Assembly (NCBI GenBank): GCA_001873285.1
Contig: MNYV01000075.1
Span: 1-34,572, forward strand
DNA: 34,572 nucleotides
Source: Nitrospirae bacterium CG2_30_53_67
GTDB taxonomy: Bacteria; CG2-30-53-67
Direction of reading: 5' to 3'
The position numbers and the translations under genes were made by a program. Under the pieces are notes generated by a model. That model saw nothing but the letters and a program-made list of their open reading frames with translations, was not told where the DNA came from and did no database searches. Within the stretch, counting starts at the first letter, position 1; each line of letters starts with the position of its first letter. Of this stretch, positions 18,775-27,530 are shown piece after piece.

Positions 18775-21030
18775 TCACTTCTTAACCAAAACTTCCTGTT
18801 CAAGGATTTTATACATGGTCAGGAGGGAGATCAGCCATGAAAGGGTGGACTCTGCGCCCTGATTCGCATTCACTCCGGTAGGCTGAATGCCGTCGCAGCA
18901 GCCCCCTGTTTCAAAATCATAGATCTGTACATTGAGGTCGTTTCGTCCCAGAAACCAGCTGAGACAGCGGTACCCCTCTTCAATCCACTTCCTCTCGCCA
19001 GTGGCACGAAAGGCCTCGGCACAGGCTTCGATCAGGCACATGGCTTCAATCGGTTGTTGATCAAAGGTAGATGAATCGCCTTCCCTGTTGTGCCAATCCG
19101 TATTCCCGATGATGGAGAGGTGACCTTCAGGCGCCTTCTGTCTGGCAAGCAGCCAGTTCAGGCTGTTGATCCCCATCTCGAACATTTCCGTGTGCGGTAT
19201 CCATTGGCCGGCCAGGATCAGTGCATGGGACAACTTGGCATTGGCATAGGTCACCTGATCTTCACACCACGGCCAGTCGTGAGAGGCCCTTTGCTTAAAG
19301 AGGTCAAACAGTTTTTCCCCAAGGACTGCGCGCAACCGACGGGCCGTCGTGTCCCCGCCGAATGCTTCCATATAGGCCTGCAGGCCGACAATGGCAAAGG
19401 CCCATGCCCTGGGTGACGTAAAGTTTTCCAGCGCAGGAAGACCCTCTGAAAAGAGACCCGCAGCCATTTTCCGGATCGAGTCACTCGGCGCGCATTTCAC
19501 GGCAGTGCCCAGCCCCCAGAGGGACCGGCCGTGGGAATCTTCACTTCCCATCTCTTCAAGCCAGCGTCTGTCATAGGACATGAAGTTTCTGAAGCGAGCG
19601 TTTCCCGGATTGAAAGAGTCGTTCATAAAGGAAAGATAGGTCTGAATCAACGGGACCACACCTTTATCCTTGAGCAGGGAGTAGTGCATGCAGGCAACAA
19701 TGAGCGCCCTGGCGTTATCATCGGCGCAGTAGCCATGGCTTCGGTCGGGGATGGAGTATTTCGCGTGCTGAAGCATCCCGGTGTCATCGGTCATGATTCT
19801 CATATGTTTCAAGTTGATGTCAGGAAGTTCACTGACGATCCTGGCATCCGGTCTTTCCGAAAATTGTGGTATGGCCTGGTCTTTTGTGTGCGTGAGCACT
19901 TTACCGATTAGCTTGAAGTAGCTTCGTCCCACTTCCTTCCAGATCATGGACCGGCCGAACCGGTAACACTTCTCGCGGATCTCCATGCGTTCTTCTTCAT
20001 GATCCAGCAAGTGGTTGACGGCTTCGGCCATGGCGTGATCGTCGTTGAAAGGGACGAGGCGCCCTCTCCCATCAGCCAGCATCTCCTTGGCATACCAGTA
20101 AGGCGTGGAAACAGCGGGGGTCCCCATGCCCGTACTATAGGCCAGGGTGCCGGATACGATCTGTTGTTCGTTAATGTATGGCGTGATATAGATGTCGGCC
20201 GCCGTGATATATTGAATCAGTGTGTCCATCCTGACAAAACGGTTCCGAAACAGGACATGATCGTTCATACCGAGCCGGTTGACCAGCTGATAAAGGCCTT
20301 GTTGGTAGGAATCTCCGGATTCCTTCACAACGTATGGATGGATTTGCCCGAGAATAATATAAACCGCATCGGGGTGGCGCTCAATAATCCCGGGCATGGC
20401 CTTGATCATCATGTCAAGCCCCTTTGCCGGGCTCAACAGGCCAAAGGTTAAAAGAATCTTATTCTCGCTCAAGCCAAGGTGATTTCGAAAGGTATCGGAC
20501 CTTTTAAAGGGAGTGTCAGGAATCCCGTGAGGGATGAATTCTATTTTTGAGTCGTCGATGCCGTACACTTCCTTCAACATCGAACGGGCCTTGTGGGCCA
20601 TGACCACCAATGATTCGGAATATCTTGCCAGTTCCTGAATGATGACACGCTGTTTGCCGAAAGGGTCCTGGAGGATTGTATGCAAGGTGGTAATGACCGG
20701 CATTCTCAGATTCTTGATCAGACGGATGATGTAGGCGCCGTCACTTCCCCCAAAAATGCCGAATTCGTGCTGGAGGATGGCGACATCGAATTTGTGCACA
20801 TTCAGAAAATCAGCGGCACGGATATAATCAGGCTGGACATTTGCTCTAATCTGGAACTTGACCCGGTCCGGGTAGTGATACCCTTCATCCATATCATCCA
20901 TGGCCACGGCGATGAGATTTTCATCGCTCTTTTCCATCTGACCTGCAAGGGCATCACACAGATCGCCAGTAAAGGTTGCAATACCGCACTGCCTGGGGAG
21001 GTAATTTCCTATGACTGCTATTTTTTTCAA
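18775..21030 (-). CDS. GT4 glycosyltransferase fused to an (alpha/alpha)6-barrel glycosidase-like domain
   Basis: The first ~400 residues are a GT-B fold, family-4-like glycosyltransferase: KKIAVIGNYLPRQCGIATFT at the start, ILQHEFGIFGG, HTILQDP, FIPHGIPDTPF and LLTFGLLSPAKGLD. The usual E-x7-E near SGTLAYSTGMGTP keeps only its first Glu clearly. The C-terminal ~350 residues are helical repeats with sugar-hydrolase-like motifs (SHGYCADDNARALI, RAWAFAIVGLQAY, STFDQQPIEAMCLIEAC), suggesting an (alpha/alpha)6 barrel. I chose the TTG at 21030, preceded by GGGGA, over the TTG at 21045, because a duplicated remnant near 24968 shows the same start. The substrate is unknown; GH130 neighbours suggest mannosides. 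Confidence 0.8.
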   Translation of the reverse strand: MKKIAVIGNYLPRQCGIATFTGDLCDALAGQMEKSDENLIAVAMDDMDEGYHYPDRVKFQIRANVQPDYIRAADFLNVHKFDVAILQHEFGIFGGSDGAYIIRLIKNLRMPVITTLHTILQDPFGKQRVIIQELARYSESLVVMAHKARSMLKEVYGIDDSKIEFIPHGIPDTPFKRSDTFRNHLGLSENKILLTFGLLSPAKGLDMMIKAMPGIIERHPDAVYIILGQIHPYVVKESGDSYQQGLYQLVNRLGMNDHVLFRNRFVRMDTLIQYITAADIYITPYINEQQIVSGTLAYSTGMGTPAVSTPYWYAKEMLADGRGRLVPFNDDHAMAEAVNHLLDHEEERMEIREKCYRFGRSMIWKEVGRSYFKLIGKVLTHTKDQAIPQFSERPDARIVSELPDINLKHMRIMTDDTGMLQHAKYSIPDRSHGYCADDNARALIVACMHYSLLKDKGVVPLIQTYLSFMNDSFNPGNARFRNFMSYDRRWLEEMGSEDSHGRSLWGLGTAVKCAPSDSIRKMAAGLFSEGLPALENFTSPRAWAFAIVGLQAYMEAFGGDTTARRLRAVLGEKLFDLFKQRASHDWPWCEDQVTYANAKLSHALILAGQWIPHTEMFEMGINSLNWLLARQKAPEGHLSIIGNTDWHNREGDSSTFDQQPIEAMCLIEACAEAFRATGERKWIEEGYRCLSWFLGRNDLNVQIYDFETGGCCDGIQPTGVNANQGAESTLSWLISLLTMYKILEQEVLVKK

Positions 21031-21074
21031 TGATTCTGTCCCCAAAATATAGGGTTTGAGTGTTAAAGAGCTTT

Positions 21075-21098
21075 AGGGGTCAAGGGTCCAAGTGGAAT
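21075..21098. repeat. Fragment of the GTTCAAGG-type palindromic element
   Basis: AGGGGTCAAGGGTCCAAGTGG resembles one arm of the larger elements. It covers the last codons and stop of the nagB-like gene, so again a repeat end coincides with a gene's 3' end. Confidence 0.5.
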
Positions 21099-21856
21099 TG
21101 GGAATATTGTTTGCAGAAATTATTTGGCAAAAGCTTCGCTGCTTTTAAATCCAAAAACATATAAACTTTAGATTTTTTTTGCAAGACAGACGCAGGACAT
21201 TTTGGAGTTACTTCTCCCAACAGGCTTTCTGCCAAAATTCTTGACTTTGATTCTCCGCTAACTAAACAAAAAATTTCTTTGGATTTCATAATTTGTTTTA
21301 TTGACATCGTAATAGCTTTTTGAGGCACATTATCAACGGAAGGGAAATATCCTTTTTTAAATTGATTTTTTTTATTAAGATCATCCAATTCAACGACAAT
21401 ATATGGATCTTTTGTTAAAAGATCAGCCGGCGGATCATTAAAAGCAATGTGGCCATTTACCCCAATCCCTATAAATGTCAGGTCAACAACATATTGAGAA
21501 ATTAATTTATTTAATCGGTGACATTCTGTTTCAGCATTTACCGAATCGCCATTAATAAAATGAATTTCTCCGGGATGAACAATATCCACCAACCGTTCTT
21601 TTAAATATTTGCGAAAACTGGCAGGATGTTCTTTGCCAAGACCGATATATTCATCCAAATGAAAAATTGTAATTTTCCTCCAATCAATTCCCGGAAATGC
21701 GGTCAGTTCTTTTAAAAAGGCAATTTGAGTTCTTCCCGCTGCCGCCACCAGGCAAGCCCTGTTTTTTTTATCAATACATTGCTGAATTCTCTCCGTTGCC
21801 AACTTGGCGGCGGCGATAGCTAACTGATTCTCTGTCTCAAATAAATAAACGTTCAT
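21080..21856 (-). CDS. Glucosamine-6-phosphate deaminase (NagB)-like protein
   Basis: The family turns glucosamine-6-phosphate into fructose-6-phosphate and ammonia, in the cytoplasm. The 258 residues show FHLDEYIGL (65-73, with the base D68), IGIGVNGHIAFNDPP (129-143) and the conserved helix VPQKAITMSIKQIMKSKE. The N-terminal phosphate loop reads AAAGRTQ instead of the more usual ATG-S/T-T-P. The start is ATG 21856, with no purine-rich ribosome-binding site visible. It is AT-rich like its three upstream neighbours and lies 20 bases after the glycosidase-like gene. Related sugar-phosphate isomerases of this type occur in glycoside-use clusters, so the exact sugar phosphate is uncertain. Confidence 0.8.
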   Translation of the reverse strand: MNVYLFETENQLAIAAAKLATERIQQCIDKKNRACLVAAAGRTQIAFLKELTAFPGIDWRKITIFHLDEYIGLGKEHPASFRKYLKERLVDIVHPGEIHFINGDSVNAETECHRLNKLISQYVVDLTFIGIGVNGHIAFNDPPADLLTKDPYIVVELDDLNKKNQFKKGYFPSVDNVPQKAITMSIKQIMKSKEIFCLVSGESKSRILAESLLGEVTPKCPASVLQKKSKVYMFLDLKAAKLLPNNFCKQYSQFHLDP

Positions 21857-21875
21857 AATTATCAGGGGAATAATT

Positions 21876-23096
21876 TTATTTGTGTAGATTGTTGTGATTG
21901 TTGTTGTGCCGTCTCAGGTCATCAAAATACAGGGTGCTCTTTTTTTCCACACAAGCGGCTGCGTATAAATACATTGCTGCTGACCAGGTCTGCCAATCTT
22001 GCCCACGGGGTTCCCCTGTTTGGGCCTTAATCCATTCGTTAAAACCAAACGAAACATCATGGTCACGGGTTAATTTTACCAATGCGGTTAAACTAAGTAA
22101 CTTTTCTTCAGCTAAACGATATTTTTGCACTGCCACTATAGAAGCCACGTAAAAAGCAGATATAAAGGGCCAGACGCCTCCGTTATGATATTCGCCCGGA
22201 AGGTTAAATTGTTCATATCTTTTGTGCCAGTCAGGGTTAGTCGGCTGTATATATGGAATCAAGCAAGGCGGCAGTTTTATAGCCAACTCTTCTCTTTTAA
22301 TCAACGCCTCACTTTCAGCTTCAACCCAAAGCACCATCTCGAGCGCCCGGCTATGAGAAGCCACACCGGATAATATAGCCAAACTATTGCCCAATAAATC
22401 AAAACGGTCATCACTATGGATTTTATATGAAGACATCGCGTAATATGGTTTGTGTTTGACTACTAAACCTTCATGCACGTGCCGGTTTCTGCGCCCCCCT
22501 CGAACATTCAGCCTGTTCATCATTTTTTTTAACATATCAGCCCGGTCATTGAAGCCATAAAGCTTGAGATAGGTGTAAGTTAATGTATTAACATAAAGGC
22601 CAAATCCCATAACCCAGTGTTCATCTCGCCAGTCACTGGTCGGTAACTGAGCAACCATCTCTGAACAATCCGGACTTTGATATTCCATCCAAGTAAGTGC
22701 TTTTTGCGCCGCTTTTTCTAAAAACAATTTTTCTCCAGTCACTTTCCGATAAAGCGCTAATCCAATTAAAAATAACGGCGTGGTATCACTTGCGCCTAAA
22801 TCATGGGGATCATGGGCTAAGGAAGGTATATGTCCTAAGTTGGTTTGATTTTTAGCTAAAGCTTCCAATGTCCGACGCAATGAATCAATTAATTCTTCGT
22901 TTCCTGAAGCAAGCATTCCAAAGGCCGCAATCATTAAATCTCTGGTATAGGGCTCTGGATATCCCCAGCCAGCAGTTCTGGGCAGTTCTTGATAGGGTCC
23001 GTCAACGTTATGCAACAGTATCTCTATAGCAGCTTCCTTAGCTTCCTGAATTTCAGCTTTGTTTTTTTCATTAAGAACTGAATTTTTTTTGAACAT
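21876..23096 (-). CDS. (alpha/alpha)6-barrel glycoside hydrolase, GH100/debranching-like
   Basis: The 406 residues carry motifs of the GH100/amylo-alpha-1,6-glucosidase-like (alpha/alpha)6 fold: PEPYTRDLMIAAFGML (47-62), SLAHDPHDLGASDTTPLFLI, TSDWRDEHWVMGFGLY, EYHNGGVWPFISAFYV and QDWQTWSAAMYLYAAACV. It has no signal peptide, so it should act in the cytoplasm. Its ATG overlaps the previous gene's TAA by one base (TAATG) and AGGG lies upstream, so translation is likely coupled. It is AT-rich. The substrate cannot be read from sequence; alkaline/neutral invertase is only the nearest familiar family. Confidence 0.75.
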   Translation of the reverse strand: MFKKNSVLNEKNKAEIQEAKEAAIEILLHNVDGPYQELPRTAGWGYPEPYTRDLMIAAFGMLASGNEELIDSLRRTLEALAKNQTNLGHIPSLAHDPHDLGASDTTPLFLIGLALYRKVTGEKLFLEKAAQKALTWMEYQSPDCSEMVAQLPTSDWRDEHWVMGFGLYVNTLTYTYLKLYGFNDRADMLKKMMNRLNVRGGRRNRHVHEGLVVKHKPYYAMSSYKIHSDDRFDLLGNSLAILSGVASHSRALEMVLWVEAESEALIKREELAIKLPPCLIPYIQPTNPDWHKRYEQFNLPGEYHNGGVWPFISAFYVASIVAVQKYRLAEEKLLSLTALVKLTRDHDVSFGFNEWIKAQTGEPRGQDWQTWSAAMYLYAAACVEKKSTLYFDDLRRHNNNHNNLHK

Positions 23097-24235
23097 TATG
23101 ATATCCCTAAACGATTGGAAACAATTTCTACAAATTTTTTGGCTACTATTTTATAGTCGAAAAGCTTTGCTGCTCTTTTGCGTCCAGCTTCACCCATTTT
23201 TTTGCGTAAATCGGCGTCTTCCATCAACTTTAAAAGATAATCTGCTATATCATGAATACTGGCCCGAAAGTCTACAGTGCGGGGAGGGTTAAAAAGAACT
23301 CGGTGTCCCTTTTCATAACCGGATTCTTCACCAATGATGGCTTCGTTAACTACAATTTGGGTGGCAACATTCGCTAAAAATGCAGTTTCCCCATGTTTCA
23401 TGGTATCTAAAAAACCCATGGCATTGATTGCCAATACTGGTTTCCCGCAAGAATTTGCCTCTACAGCCGGCATACCAAATCCTTCCAATCTAGAGGGAGA
23501 CGCATAAATATCACAAGCTGCAAATAAATACGGCATAAAGTATCTTGACAGGACACCTTCAGAATAAAGCACATTTTTTTCTATACCCAAATGAGTGGCC
23601 AATTGCAGGTCAATAAGGTTTTGGGCTTTTGTACGAGCCTGTGGCCAAACCTTACATATATATCTCCAATCCGGCGCTTTTTGGTCAATTAGCGCTAATG
23701 CCTGCATGACTTCCTGAGCTCCTTTGGAAGCGGCATCTCCTCCTACAGTTAAAAGCATTAACTGGTCTTTAGGTATCCCGAATGTATTACGAACAGCTTG
23801 TACTTTTGAATCATCCTGATCCATCGGGGTAAAAACATTTGTATCACAACCAATGGGCAATACCTCTATATTGTCTCCTTTTACTCCGTCTCTAATATAT
23901 GTTTCTTTAACCCAATTTGAAGTAACTAAAATCAACGGCAACGAATTCAATATCTCATGATAATTCGCCACATAGCCGTCCGCTATTAACCAAGGAACAG
24001 GTTGAACACCATAACGTTTTGGATGAAGCACGATATGAGGGGTGTGCCCCCAATAGCCTATCCCCACAACGATATTCGGTTTAAACCATCTGTAATACCA
24101 CTCCTTTTCAGTTGGTGATTGAAAATGAACACCACATACGTCAACTCCTATCTCCTTAAGGCCTCGGTATAAAAGTGCTCCCTGGGTAGCAATCCCTCCG
24201 GGAGAAGTCGGATCAAACAACACCAAGACTTTCAT
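23096..24235 (-). CDS. GT4 family glycosyltransferase
   Basis: A 379-residue GT-B fold transferase. It begins MKVLVLFDPTSPGGIATQGA, the glycine-rich acceptor-side loop of GT4 enzymes, and has VLPIGCDTNVF, MLLTVGGDAASKGAQEV and the donor-binding E-x7-E segment LEGFGMPAVEANSCGKPV. The ATG at 24235 follows AGAGAGGTGG with good spacing; the GTG at 24244 has no such site. It is downstream of a PIG-L deacetylase gene and upstream of the glycosidase-like gene in the AT-rich block. A GT4 next to a PIG-L deacetylase recalls thiol-sugar pathways (MshA/B, BshA/B), but no cysteine ligase gene is here, so that reading is weak. Confidence 0.85.
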   Translation of the reverse strand: MKVLVLFDPTSPGGIATQGALLYRGLKEIGVDVCGVHFQSPTEKEWYYRWFKPNIVVGIGYWGHTPHIVLHPKRYGVQPVPWLIADGYVANYHEILNSLPLILVTSNWVKETYIRDGVKGDNIEVLPIGCDTNVFTPMDQDDSKVQAVRNTFGIPKDQLMLLTVGGDAASKGAQEVMQALALIDQKAPDWRYICKVWPQARTKAQNLIDLQLATHLGIEKNVLYSEGVLSRYFMPYLFAACDIYASPSRLEGFGMPAVEANSCGKPVLAINAMGFLDTMKHGETAFLANVATQIVVNEAIIGEESGYEKGHRVLFNPPRTVDFRASIHDIADYLLKLMEDADLRKKMGEAGRKRAAKLFDYKIVAKKFVEIVSNRLGIS

Positions 24236-24264
24236 TTTAACCACCTCTCTTAATTGCGAATACT

Positions 24265-24858
24265 TTAAAGTTTTCTGGTAGAATTAGCCTGCCAGAAAGC
24301 CTCAGTCTTTTGTGCGCATTTAGCTTCAAAACTATCATTAGCAAAACCATATATTTGTGTAATTATTTTATGTTTTTGATACCATATGCTTTGCGCCAAA
24401 TTTGACACTAAATCAGCTTTCTCGACAGGCTTCGGCAGATATTTTCCTTGTCCGTCTTCATAAGCAAACAACCACAATTTATCAGAAACAATATCGGCAC
24501 TTTCCCAAAGCTTGATTACGGCCTTACCGATTTGTTCATGTCGTAAATGAGAAGTGTATTCACCTTTCGGGTGGTGAGTTATTATAAGATCGTATTTTAT
24601 TAAAGGAAGTAAGGAAAGGATGTTTTGTTGGATCTCGTGAGTGCGTATTGGCTTGAGCTGAGGACTGTCGTCTAGATCACCCATTTTTCCGGCGGCGCCT
24701 AAAGCCCCGAGTGCTTTGTAGAACTTAGGAGCCCGATCTTTATCACTTGCACGGCATAATGACAGTATAAACCAATCCCAGCTTGGATTGCTCATGATCA
24801 AGCCCCCTGCCCATATAGTTTCGTCATCCGGATGGGCTACAATGACAGCCGCTTTCAT
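24265..24858 (-). CDS. PIG-L/LmbE family N-acetyl sugar deacetylase
   Basis: The family removes acetyl groups from GlcNAc-type residues using a zinc ion. The 197 residues from ATG 24858 open with MKAAVIVAHPDDETIWAGG, containing the AHPDDE zinc motif, and further on show ITHHPKGEYTSHLRHEQIG with the other metal His. Fragments SLCRASDKDRAPKF and GDLDDSPQL are also typical. A GTG at 24876 is possible, but neither start has a strong ribosome-binding site. It is the first gene of the AT-rich block. With the NagB-like gene it suggests use of an acetylated amino sugar. Confidence 0.85.
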   Translation of the reverse strand: MKAAVIVAHPDDETIWAGGLIMSNPSWDWFILSLCRASDKDRAPKFYKALGALGAAGKMGDLDDSPQLKPIRTHEIQQNILSLLPLIKYDLIITHHPKGEYTSHLRHEQIGKAVIKLWESADIVSDKLWLFAYEDGQGKYLPKPVEKADLVSNLAQSIWYQKHKIITQIYGFANDSFEAKCAQKTEAFWQANSTRKL

Positions 24859-24880
24859 TTGTCTATTAGCTTTCACCTAC

Positions 24881-24900
24881 ATTAAGTTATTTTACTTAAT
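24881..24900. repeat. Short hairpin at the block junction
   Basis: ATTAAGT and ACTTAAT form a 7-bp stem with a TATTTT loop, between the PIG-L start and the GT4 remnant. On the plus strand it is followed by TTTTG, but no plus-strand gene ends here. Confidence 0.35.
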
Positions 24901-24924
24901 TTTGTGTCCACTTTTTTAGCTTGC

Positions 24925-24968
24925 CTCACTTTGGGGACGTAGTTTTCCATGACTGCTGTTTTTTTCAA
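24925..24968 (-). pseudogene. Remnant of the 5' end of the GT4-(alpha/alpha)6 gene
   Basis: Read on the minus strand, TTGAAAAAAACAGCAGTCAT and following bases translate to LKKTAVMENYVP, matching the start LKKIAVIGNYLP of the gene at 21030, and the DNA agrees at most positions over about 38 bases up to GTCCCC. The similarity then ends abruptly. The TTG overlaps the TGA of the GH130 gene (TTGA) and has GGAGGGG upstream, as an intact start would. It marks where the GT4 gene once began, before the AT-rich block intervened. Confidence 0.75.
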
Positions 24969-26461
24969 TTCCCCTCCAAAACACTGGTGGTTCGGCTATT
25001 CAACATCCTGGACAGTAAATCCTTTACCGGAACAACCGCAATGCCTGACGAGGTATCCGACATGGAGTAAGGGATAATCAAGTCCTCGTTGTGGATCATG
25101 GCTCCGCAGGTATACAACACGTTCGGCACATACCCTTCACGCTCTTCTTCTGTGGGAGAAAGAAGCGGTTCAGACAGGCGGCCGATCACCTTTGTCGGAT
25201 CTTCCAGATCCAGCAGGCAGGCTCCAATGCAATATTTCCTCATGGGACCGACGCCGTGAGTTAACAGGATCCACCCTTCCTCGGTCTCAATGGGAGAGCC
25301 GCAATTGCCGATCTGTATGAACTCCCACGGATACCGTGGCTTCTGCAGAAGTTGGGCTTCTTGCCAGAAGTGAATATTGTCTGAAGACATGATAAACATG
25401 TTTTCACCATCCTGACGGGAGATCATCATATATTTCCCATTAATTTTTCTGGGGAAAAGGGCCATCCCTTTGTTCTGCACGGCATCCCCGTTGAGCGTTC
25501 GAATCTTGAAGTTGTTAAAGTCCCTGGTTTCCAGTAGCATGGGGAGGATATTAAAACCGTTGTAGGCGGTGTAGGTCGCATAGTAGATGGGTTCGTCGTC
25601 GCCATTGAAAAAATGTACGAATCGGGCATCCTCAATCCCCCGGCTTTCGTTTTCAGAGACCGGGAAGATGACTTTCTCTGATATCCTTTTCTCTTTTCTG
25701 AATCTTAATTCGTAATTGGATCTGGCGAGCCAGAGGATCTTCTCAACCGTGTCATGAAGCAAAGGCAGCCGCGCTCCTCTATGCGCGTCGAACTCCCGCT
25801 GAATAGCCGTCTCAAGCTCATAGAAAGAAAACCTGTCGGACAAGTCCTTCAAGATTTCATCGGAGACCTCGTTCTTTGACTCCATATCTTCCAGTTTCAA
25901 CTGGAACACGTATTTGTCGTAGGTCGGGTTCTTTATCACTTCAGGGGTCTCCACAAAGCGGCCCACTTCGTCGAAGTGGAGTTTATTCTTATCATCAAGA
26001 ATGCCGCTTCTGAACTCAATCGAGGAGATATGACCTTCGCCGGTGGAGCGAAAACTCAGAATAAATCGGACGCTCCCTTTGTTGAGATTGCTCTGATCCG
26101 TATGCTTCACGATGGAGGGGTTAAAAAAGGCCGCAGCTTGTACAGAGTATTCATGCGTAAAACAAGCCCCGATCAGGCACCGCCTGTCCCCGGACATCTT
26201 CGTTCCATTCGGGATATAATGTTTGATGACCTTGAAGTTCTTGTCAATTATCCGCCAGATGTCCTTGTGGCGGGTTGAAAAGTCAGTGATGATCTGGTTC
26301 AGGTTCTCCTTGACGTCATCCTCTGAAAGACCAAGAACACGTTGGATGATATGGTTGATCTGCTCAACACTGCTCGGCACGTAGAATTTGGCGATGACTC
26401 TGGAGGGCTCTGAAAAAAACCTTTTTTTTCTTCTTCGTATCTTTAAAGAATTATTATTCAT
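24965..26461 (-). CDS. GH130-family mannoside phosphorylase/mannosidase, long form
   Basis: GH130 enzymes are five-bladed beta-propellers that split beta-mannosides by phosphorolysis or hydrolysis. The 498 residues have an N-terminal extension of about 130 residues and then the propeller: GSVRFILSFRSTGEGHI, ENESRGIEDARFVHF (the position of the catalytic Asp), YYATYTAYNG, NKGMALFPRKINGKYMMISRQD, QIGNCGSPIETEEGWILLTHG, and YVPNVLYTCGAMIH. ATG 26461 follows GGAGAAG with nine-base spacing, better than the frame's first start at 26509. The shorter GH130 gene lies upstream. No signal peptide is seen, so action is probably cytoplasmic. Phosphorylase versus hydrolase cannot be decided by eye. Confidence 0.88.
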   Translation of the reverse strand: MNNNSLKIRRRKKRFFSEPSRVIAKFYVPSSVEQINHIIQRVLGLSEDDVKENLNQIITDFSTRHKDIWRIIDKNFKVIKHYIPNGTKMSGDRRCLIGACFTHEYSVQAAAFFNPSIVKHTDQSNLNKGSVRFILSFRSTGEGHISSIEFRSGILDDKNKLHFDEVGRFVETPEVIKNPTYDKYVFQLKLEDMESKNEVSDEILKDLSDRFSFYELETAIQREFDAHRGARLPLLHDTVEKILWLARSNYELRFRKEKRISEKVIFPVSENESRGIEDARFVHFFNGDDEPIYYATYTAYNGFNILPMLLETRDFNNFKIRTLNGDAVQNKGMALFPRKINGKYMMISRQDGENMFIMSSDNIHFWQEAQLLQKPRYPWEFIQIGNCGSPIETEEGWILLTHGVGPMRKYCIGACLLDLEDPTKVIGRLSEPLLSPTEEEREGYVPNVLYTCGAMIHNEDLIIPYSMSDTSSGIAVVPVKDLLSRMLNSRTTSVLEGN

Positions 26462-26521
26462 ACTCAAGTTCTTCTCCAATTTAGTGTGCAAGAAGAAATT
26501 TGGTGACACCCCTCATCCTAA

Positions 26522-26544
26522 CCTTCTCCCCATGGGGGAGAAGG
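26522..26544. repeat. C/G-rich hairpin between the two GH130 genes
   Basis: CCTTCTCCCC and GGGGAGAAGG are perfect 10-bp arms around ATG. The preceding CACCCCTCATCCTAAC is of a widely dispersed intergenic type. Just left of it, TTCTCCAATTTAGTGTGCAAG (26475-26495) resembles the left end of the long palindromic elements. No T tract follows, so termination is uncertain. Confidence 0.55.
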
Positions 26545-26583
26545 GATATTTAAACTTCCTTTTATCTTCAGCCTTCCAATCTC

Positions 26584-27519
26584 CTAATAAGCTGCCCTTG
26601 AATGCTTCAGGCACATCTCCACAAGATCCGAGATGGTAGCGGACCCAACACACATGACGGTATCCGCGCCGCCCCAATAAAGCTTTACAGTGCCGTCCTC
26701 TTCCGGAACGGCGCCGCAGGTGAAGACAACATTGGGAACATAGCCGGTCGTCTCCCAGGGATCTTCGGGCTGAAGAATCCAGTCATCAGAGATACCGATC
26801 ACTTTGGACGGATCGTCCAAGTCGTGTAAGGCCACGCCTAACCTGTAAACCGCACCTGCCATAGTCCGGTAGACCCCGTGGTAGATATGGAGCCATCCTT
26901 GATCGGTCCTGAACGGGGTGGCTCCAGGACCGATCTTCAGCTCATCCCAGTGATAGGTCACCGGTTTCATCACGACCCTCGACTCTCCCCAATGGATCAG
27001 GTCGGGAGAATAGGATATGTGTATGGACCAAGGTGATATCTCCGAATGAGGGCGGTCAAGACGAGCATATCGCCCGTCAAACTTCTGGGGGAAGATGACC
27101 ACATTTCGCATGTCCGGTTGGGAAATAAGAGCCATACGCTCGACACTCTTAAAATCCGTGGTTCGTGCCAGGGCAATCCTCACTCCATGTCTGGAGTAAG
27201 CGCTGTAGGTAAGCAGATACTCGTCATCTATGGCACAGATACGCAGATCCTCGACCCCATACTCTTCGTATTCGGCGAAGACGCCTTGTTTTGCAGGAAC
27301 AAGGAAAGGCTCCGGACGCACGGTAAAGGAGTAACCCTCTTCGCTTTCCGCCAGACCGATGACACACCGGCCGTTTAAAAGATGGGAACGGAAGAGCATC
27401 ACGTACCTCCCGTCATGTTTGACCATCCCGGCATTATGAACGGTAGAGACGGGGTAGGGTACGTCATCACAGGTCAGAATGGGGTTCTTTTCATACCTTC
27501 GAACCACAGGATTTTTCAA
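26584..27519 (-). CDS. GH130-family mannoside phosphorylase, short form
   Basis: About 311 residues with the standard GH130 propeller: YPVSTVHNAGMVKHDGRYVMLFRSH, EEYGVEDLRICAIDDEYLLTYSAY (catalytic Asp in EDLR), RNVVIFPQKFDGRYARLDRP, KIGPGATPFRTDQGWLHIYHG, and TGYVPNVVFTCGAV. It resembles the phosphorylase-type members (mannosylglucose or manno-oligosaccharide phosphorylases). An in-frame ATG at 27525 directly abuts AGAGGAG; the TTG at 27519 has a normal six-base spacing and is preferred. Only a few bases separate it from the upstream GT4-cupin gene, so they are co-transcribed. Confidence 0.9.
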   Translation of the reverse strand: MKNPVVRRYEKNPILTCDDVPYPVSTVHNAGMVKHDGRYVMLFRSHLLNGRCVIGLAESEEGYSFTVRPEPFLVPAKQGVFAEYEEYGVEDLRICAIDDEYLLTYSAYSRHGVRIALARTTDFKSVERMALISQPDMRNVVIFPQKFDGRYARLDRPHSEISPWSIHISYSPDLIHWGESRVVMKPVTYHWDELKIGPGATPFRTDQGWLHIYHGVYRTMAGAVYRLGVALHDLDDPSKVIGISDDWILQPEDPWETTGYVPNVVFTCGAVPEEDGTVKLYWGGADTVMCVGSATISDLVEMCLKHSRAAY

Positions 27520-27530
27520 GACCATCTCCT

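Noticed and set aside
23096-24858. Bacillithiol- or mycothiol-type pathway from the adjacent GT4 and PIG-L genes
   Set aside because: No cysteine ligase (MshC/BshC) gene is present and the neighbours are glycosidase and NagB-like genes, which suit sugar metabolism better.
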